The notes below the pieces were generated by a model. That model made no database searches. It was not told the DNA's origin and worked only from the letters and a program-made list of their open reading frames with translations. 64,000 nucleotides of DNA from an uncultured Porphyromonadaceae bacterium (GTDB lineage: Bacteria; Bacteroidota; Bacteroidia; Bacteroidales; Muribaculaceae). Where the stretch lies: assembly GCA_945916235.1 (NCBI GenBank), contig CAMEGQ010000003.1, forward strand, positions 1 through 64,000. Reading direction: 5' to 3'. Both the position numbers and the translations under genes were made by a program. Positions 60,385-64,000 of this stretch are shown here, in pieces; position 1 is the first letter of the stretch; each line of letters starts with the position of its first letter.

Positions 60385-61089
60385 ATGAGAGTTAAAATAC
60401 ATCACGAAGGAGCGAACGAGCTGACTGTCACTGCCATCATCATGGCGGTGGTGATGGTGGTGCTGTGGTTTGTGCTTCGTGAGTTGCCGTGGCTGTTCGC
60501 TATCATCACCGGAGTGATGGTGGTGATGTATCTGCTGCTGGTTAACTTCTACCGGTCGCCGAGGCGCAATTTCCCGGGAAATCCGAAGAATGCGGTGGTG
60601 GCATCGGCCGACGGAAAGGTTGTGGCGCTTGAGGAGACGATGGAAAACGAGTATCTGCATTGTCGCTGCATCCAGCTGTCGGTGTTTATGAGTCCGATGA
60701 ATGTTCACGCCAACTGGTTCCCGGTGAATGGCGAAGTGATATATTCCGTGCACCATCCCGGGCGAAAGATGGCGGCATATCTGCCCAAATCGTCGTCGGA
60801 GAATGAGCGCTCTACCGTAGTGATCCGCACGCCCGAGGGGCAGCTGGTGCTGATGCGTCAGGTGGCCGGCGCTATGGCGCGGCGCGTGGTGACGTATGCC
60901 CATCCCGGCAACGAGGCGCGCATCGAAGACCATATGGGATTTATCAAATTAGGGTCGAGGGTCGACTTGTTCCTCCCGCTTACGACCACTATCAATGTTC
61001 AGATCGGCGACGCCACTGTGGGCGGCGTGACGCAGGTGGGAACTCTCCATCCCGAAGCTCCCGATCCCTGCAAGCCGTCTGAAGCCTAA
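60385..61089 (+). CDS. psd: phosphatidylserine decarboxylase family protein
   Basis: VNFYRSPRRNFPGNPKNAVVASADGKVV; SVFMSPMNVHANWFPVNG; GFIKLGSRVDLFLPL. Confidence 0.93.
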   Translation: MRVKIHHEGANELTVTAIIMAVVMVVLWFVLRELPWLFAIITGVMVVMYLLLVNFYRSPRRNFPGNPKNAVVASADGKVVALEETMENEYLHCRCIQLSVFMSPMNVHANWFPVNGEVIYSVHHPGRKMAAYLPKSSSENERSTVVIRTPEGQLVLMRQVAGAMARRVVTYAHPGNEARIEDHMGFIKLGSRVDLFLPLTTTINVQIGDATVGGVTQVGTLHPEAPDPCKPSEA

Positions 61090-61102
61090 CGCAGACAAAA
61101 AT

Positions 61103-61855
61103 ATGTTGCGAAAAATCGTTACATCCGTACCTAACTTACTGACCTGCTGCAATCTGCTTTGCGGCGCTCTGGCCTGTATATTTTCATTTTCAGCATATCA
61201 GATTTTTCCCGACCTGCTGGGGCTTAACGGCCGCCAGATAGTGTGGATACTCATCGGCGCGGCTGCCGTGTTCGACTTTTTCGACGGAGCAGCGGCGCGC
61301 TGGCTGCATGCACCCTCGCCTCTGGGCAAGGAGCTTGACTCGCTGGCCGACCTGGTGAGTTTCGGCATGGCGCCTGCGATGCTGATGTACAATATCCTGA
61401 CCGTCTGGGCCGCATCGTGGTGGATCCCCTATGTGGCGCTGATTATCCCTGTGATGGGAGCGCTCCGGCTGGCAAAATTCAACCTCGACGATTCGCAGAC
61501 CACCACATTCAAGGGCCTGCCCATCCCGGCCAACGCCATATTCTGGATCGGAGCCACCGCCTGGATGCAGAGCCACGCCAAAGAGTGGATCGCCGCCCAT
61601 ATCTATCTGGGCAATCTGATAGTGTCGGTAGCTATCATCGGCGTAGCGCTGCTGATGGTGACGGACATCCCGATGTTCTCGCTGAAACTCAAGAACTTCC
61701 GCATCGGAGAGAATCTCCTGCGGTATATCCTGATAATTGCGGCCGCAGTGTTTGTAGGCATGTTTGGCGTGGAAGGGTTCGCCTATACTATTATTCTTTA
61801 TTTCGTACTGTCGACGTGTGTGATGCCGGTCCATGGCCCGTCGAAAGCTCATTGA
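61103..61855 (+). CDS. pssA: CDP-diacylglycerol--serine O-phosphatidyltransferase
   Basis: VPNLLTCCNLLCGALACIFSF; FDFFDGAAARWLHAPSPLGKELDSLADLVSFGMAPA. Confidence 0.93.
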   Translation: MLRKIVTSVPNLLTCCNLLCGALACIFSFSAYQIFPDLLGLNGRQIVWILIGAAAVFDFFDGAAARWLHAPSPLGKELDSLADLVSFGMAPAMLMYNILTVWAASWWIPYVALIIPVMGALRLAKFNLDDSQTTTFKGLPIPANAIFWIGATAWMQSHAKEWIAAHIYLGNLIVSVAIIGVALLMVTDIPMFSLKLKNFRIGENLLRYILIIAAAVFVGMFGVEGFAYTIILYFVLSTCVMPVHGPSKAH

Positions 61856-61928
61856 TTCACTGACAGAGGCTGACCGCGTGACGAACGTGGAAGATGCCGA
61901 GAATATCTATTGACTACAGGCTTGAACT

Positions 61929-62294
61929 ATGTCGTTTTTCCTGACTCTTATATTTTTTGTGATAATATACTATCTGCTTCGGATGCTTCTGAAGGGATTC
62001 TTCGTGTACCGGCGTCTGCGCCGGGGCGATTTTTCCGACTTTTTCGGGCGTCCGGGTGCGCAAAGCTCCGCCACGCGCGACAGCCATAACCGGCGTAAGT
62101 CGGGATGGAGCGCGCCCCGGCCAAAGCGCAAGAAGATAGCGAAAGATGTGGGGGAATACGTAAAATATGAGGAGATAGAGGAGGAGACCACCACCTCTGA
62201 GACTCACAACTTTACCGACGGCTCATCGTGCCGGCTCGAGACGGAGCAGCAGGTGGAGGATGCCGTGTGGGAAGAAATCAAAGACGATAAATAG
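61929..62294 (+). CDS. DUF4834-like small membrane protein
   Basis: MSFFLTLIFFVIIYYLLRMLLKGFFVYRR; DVGEYVKYEEIEEE. Confidence 0.7.
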   Translation: MSFFLTLIFFVIIYYLLRMLLKGFFVYRRLRRGDFSDFFGRPGAQSSATRDSHNRRKSGWSAPRPKRKKIAKDVGEYVKYEEIEEETTTSETHNFTDGSSCRLETEQQVEDAVWEEIKDDK

Positions 62295-62983
62295 AGCGGA
62301 GCTTCCGGTCCGAGCGAGAAGATCAGATCGAGAACCGACTGGTTGGGACAGAAGCCCAGACGCGACGCGCGCAGCTGATAGTAAGGTTCAGCCGCGAGTG
62401 AGGCCATGTCGCGCTCAAGCGCTGCGAAAGCCGGGGATATCGCAGATGGATGATGTCCGGATTCATCGGCCATATCTGCGGAGGCTGATGCGGGAGAGAG
62501 TCTGCTCAGACCGGAGGATGGGGGACATGTCAGTTCAGCGGGCGTAGTGATGCTCAGGATTGAGCGGATCAGGGCATCCAGGGAGGTCAGATAGGCCTGA
62601 ACCGAGGTGAAGGCTTCCACGGTATCGGCGCAGAGGTAGGGGAGCAGCCGGTCAATGTAGAATTCGAAGAAAGGTGTGCGTGAATAAGCCGATTCAAGAG
62701 TGACGAGATGGACATGCCACCAGTTGCCGTGGGCTGACAGCGGCACGTCGGCCCATGTGGCCCGCGGGATGCCGTGAGGTTTGCCCACAGGGAGGGTAAG
62801 AGTGACCGGCCCGTTGGTGTCGACCACCGAAGTGCGGTGGATCTGCTTGGCGCGCTTGTCGTAGAGCAGTCCCTTGGCTATGCGGGCATTGGCGCAGGCT
62901 GCTACGGCGGCATAGTAGGCCACAGAGCCGAAATAGCGCGGCTCGATAGCTACTGAATTAGATATGATTACGGGATATCCCAT
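62204..62983 (-). CDS. WbqC-like family protein
   Basis: YDKRAKQIHRTSVVDTNGPVTLTLPVGKPHG; WWHVHLVTLESAYSRTPFFEFYIDRLLPYL; FCPNQSVLDLIFSLGPEAPLYL. Confidence 0.85.
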   Translation of the reverse strand: MGYPVIISNSVAIEPRYFGSVAYYAAVAACANARIAKGLLYDKRAKQIHRTSVVDTNGPVTLTLPVGKPHGIPRATWADVPLSAHGNWWHVHLVTLESAYSRTPFFEFYIDRLLPYLCADTVEAFTSVQAYLTSLDALIRSILSITTPAELTCPPSSGLSRLSPASASADMADESGHHPSAISPAFAALERDMASLAAEPYYQLRASRLGFCPNQSVLDLIFSLGPEAPLYLSSLISSHTASSTCCSVSSRHDEPSVKL

Positions 62984-63100
62984 GCGAAATCTTTCGGATT
63001 TACCGGCGCCAAAACGCCGTCGGACTGATGTCGTACCGCTACCATAAGGCCTGTACGCTGACGCCGTATGTCCCCCGGCGCTCTGTCTGCACCTTCGGCC

Positions 63101-64000
63101 TTATTTCTTGTCGGGGTTGGCGGAGCGGAAGATGCGCGACCAGCGGATTTTGCCGTCGAAGAGCGAATGGTCTTTGTCGAACGAGATGAGCACACGCCAG
63201 GGAGTGCCGACGATGTGGTCTTCAGGTACGAAGCCCCAATAGCGCGAATCGAGCGAGTTGTCGCGGTTGTCGCCCATCATGAAGTAGTAATTCTGGCGGA
63301 AGGTGTAGGTGTCTTTCGGTTTGCCGCCGATGTAGAGATGGCCGTCGCTGAAAGTGGCGTCGGGATTGTTCTCATACACTCGGATGGTGCGGCCGTAGAT
63401 GTCCCAAGCCTTCTGGCTCATGCGGATGGTGACTCCATTCTTGGGTATCCACAGGCCGTTGGAGCCGCCGTAGTTGGCGCGTGTCCAGCTGGCCGATTCC
63501 GAGGCCGGGAAGAGCGGTGAAAACTGCTCTGGCTCGGGTATCTGGCGCAGTATGCGGCCGATTTTAGGCGATTGCGTCATCTGCTCCACCATAGAGGCTG
63601 TGAGCGGGGAGAGGTAGATGGGTGGCACTTCGCCGTTGGCATTCATCGTGAAGCCCGAGGCCAGCAGCGAGGGGATGTCGTCGGCGGTAAAATCCACGCG
63701 CATGCGGTCGTCGACGGGGATACCCAGGGCCTCGAAATCTTCGTCAGAGAATGTCGGGTCGGTAATCTGGTAGAAATGGTTGAACTGGACGTTTTCGGGC
63801 GTCAGGAAGGGCTTTCCGTCGATGAGGATCTCACCGTCGGCAATGCGGATGCGCTGACCGGGGAGCCCGACCACGCGCTTCACATAGTTTTCGCGGCGGT
63901 CGATGGGGCGGTAGATGCGCTCGCCGAAGGTGGCTTTATCCGACAGCACGCGGTCGCGCCCGTACATCGACACCAGAGTGTAGTAGTCGGGGTTGGAGAC
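63101..64000 (-). CDS. lepB: signal peptidase I (5' end beyond window)
   Basis: [54 protein letters not shown]; open frame continues to the window edge. Confidence 0.93.
   Translation of the reverse strand, partial: VSNPDYYTLVSMYGRDRVLSDKATFGERIYRPIDRRENYVKRVVGLPGQRIRIADGEILIDGKPFLTPENVQFNHFYQITDPTFSDEDFEALGIPVDDRMRVDFTADDIPSLLASGFTMNANGEVPPIYLSPLTASMVEQMTQSPKIGRILRQIPEPEQFSPLFPASESASWTRANYGGSNGLWIPKNGVTIRMSQKAWDIYGRTIRVYENNPDATFSDGHLYIGGKPKDTYTFRQNYYFMMGDNRDNSLDSRYWGFVPEDHIVGTPWRVLISFDKDHSLFDGKIRWSRIFRSANPDKK

Overview
This window reads as a chromosomal segment of a Bacteroidota (Bacteroidales) genome, most like Muribaculaceae. That rests on gene content, TAnnTTTG -7 promoter boxes and PorU-type C25 proteins. 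It holds about 57 credible genes: one tRNA-Ala(GGC) and mostly housekeeping CDSs (mutS, pepD, apt, mnmG, ybeY, nadK, pdxJ, exbB/exbD/tonB-like, aroB, pheT, yebC, ribE, GH31 and GH51 glycosidases, nadA, leuS, two C25/PorU-like peptidases, rex, argS, upp, psd, pssA, and lepB cut by the window end). No rRNA, CRISPR array or intact transposon was seen. Most interesting non-gene signals: (1) a ~450 bp non-coding region at 39.18-39.63 kb with a dense cluster of DnaA-box-like 9-mers and a perfect TTATCAACAT-g-ATGTTGATAA palindrome, a strong oriC candidate; (2) a perfect parS-like palindrome TGTTCCACGTGGAACA at 11028-11043, just past the mnmG stop; (3) a ~0.77 kb gene-less island at 9.56-10.33 kb, bounded by two terminators and built from diverged hairpin units of the form (stem)-GTA-(stem)-AATAATG in mirror-image orientation. 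Unit stems differ with compensating changes, and the island also carries two inverted diverged copies of a small-ORF module. This is the best candidate here for an undescribed element. Smaller items include in-frame tandem-repeat expansions, an unlisted 54-codon ORF, start-codon corrections from promoter positions, and a degenerate FAH-like protein. Family names come from recalled motifs and unaided reading; no database search was run.
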